Part shown: positions 14,842-15,170 of the stretch, piece after piece
Position numbering within the stretch: the stretch's first letter is position 1
Layout: every line of letters starts with the position of its first letter
Assembly (NCBI GenBank): GCA_026391235.1
Contig: JAPLDV010000543.1
Coordinates: 1-15,170, forward strand
Direction: 5' to 3'
Origin: Bacteroidia bacterium
Lineage (GTDB): Bacteria > Bacteroidota > Bacteroidia > Bacteroidales > UBA12481
Length of the DNA stretch: 15,170 bases
The notes under the pieces: generated by a model
The model's input: the letters and a program-made list of their open reading frames with translations, nothing else
Database searches by the model: none
Told to the model about the DNA's origin: nothing
Position numbers and translations under genes: made by a program

Positions 14842-14872
14842 ATTGAAAGATCTCCGCAATATGCTATATTTG
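14842..14872 (+). promoter_or_regulatory. Bacteroidota-type promoter in front of the HEPN remnant
   Basis: TATATTTG at 14865-14872 matches the -7 consensus TAnnTTTG. ATTG at 14842-14845 is a near -33 element (TTTG) with the usual 19-nt spacer. The expected start of transcription is about 10 nt before the ATG at 14889. Both elements and the spacing fit, making this the best promoter in the window. Confidence 0.6.
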
Positions 14873-14888
14873 ACAAGACTTAAGATAA

Positions 14889-15155
14889 ATGAGTATCGAA
14901 AATATAAATATTGATGTTGAGAGGATTGTTAAGCATTGGATTATACCTCAGAGGATGATTACAATACGATGTTGATGCTATACAATTCTAATTCATTCAG
15001 TTGGGCTTTATTTTTAGGGCATATTTCAACAGAGAAGCTACTCAAAGTATGACGATTACAAAAGTGAGTTTCACTCAAGATGCACACCTGATTATACGAA
15101 AGACTGGATCAGAAAAATAGAAATTCTCCGGACATGGATCAAACAGATGCTGTAA
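14889..15155 (+). pseudogene. HEPN-domain protein remnant, frameshifted and internally deleted
   Basis: Three pieces of a HEPN-domain protein lie in different frames. Piece one starts at ATG 14889 and reads MSIENINIDVERIVKHWII. Near 14947 the frame shifts (one base lost), and piece two reads SEDDYNTMLMLY, then SFSWALFLGHISTEKLLK to 15046, where the frame meets TGA at 15050. Piece three, from 15048, reads YDDYKSEF, then CTPDYTKDWIRKIEILRTWI to the TAA at 15153-15155. Together they amount to about 88 residues, while such proteins usually have about 120-135. The missing part, between EKLLK and YDDYK, normally includes the AxYVK, HNL and ISxFNxxAR segments, so the protein cannot be functional. 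HEPN proteins of this type are usually paired with a minimal nucleotidyltransferase, which could lie just beyond the right edge. The strand is opposite to all other genes here. Confidence 0.8.
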
Positions 15156-15170
15156 ATATTGCTCAACGGT

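Noticed and set aside
14457..14876. Minus-strand 139-codon open frame running into the right propeller gene
   Set aside because: It overlaps the start of that gene in another frame and is mostly translated repeat (a PALTR-type heptapeptide from the 21-bp units).

Overview
The window looks like environmental Bacteroidota (Bacteroidales-like). Three exported proteins carry features typical of that phylum: two end in type IX secretion (T9SS) C-terminal sorting domains and a third, cut by the window edge, is their close paralogue. Promoter-like sites fit the Bacteroidota -7 consensus TAnnTTTG, and clear Shine-Dalgarno sites are absent. The genome also seems rich in short intergenic repeats. Every intact gene is on the minus strand, so transcription runs from right to left; the only plus-strand gene is a broken HEPN gene at the right edge.

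Layout in order of transcription (right to left): (i) 14638-11609, a secreted Asp-box (BNR/VPS10-like) beta-propeller protein with a receptor-L-like domain and a T9SS tail; (ii) a 371-nt gap holding a long inverted repeat; (iii) 11237-5235, a 2000-residue secreted right-handed beta-helix protein built from six DUF1565-type modules, with a T9SS tail; (iv) 5128-4706, a stand-alone LytTR-type receiver domain; (v) 4623-4115, a YefM-YoeB toxin-antitoxin operon whose operator geometry is readable; (vi) 4007-2934, a lipoprotein with a GH43/GH130-like propeller fold; (vii) a 507-nt gap made almost entirely of different repeat families; (viii) 2426 to beyond base 1, a close paralogue of gene (i), cut off by the window edge.

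Genes (i) and (viii) are duplicates. The duplicated block includes about 180 bp upstream of each start: a TACCTTTG promoter-like site, a 21-bp tandem repeat and a G-tract heptamer array, in the same order. The three large exported proteins and the lipoprotein suggest a cell-surface or secreted function such as glycan binding, adhesion or polymer handling, but nothing in the sequence names a substrate. The toxin-antitoxin pair and receiver protein look like independent cargo. At the right edge, on the plus strand, a HEPN-domain gene is frameshifted and internally deleted although a good promoter still stands in front of it.

I found no convincing new multi-gene system. The points most worth following are the duplicated propeller genes with their shared upstream repeats, the modular giant beta-helix protein, the repeat-built intergenic regions (including a heptamer array that supplies a gene's stop codon), the YefM-type operator and the HEPN remnant. 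There are no tRNA, rRNA, CRISPR or transposase genes that I can see.
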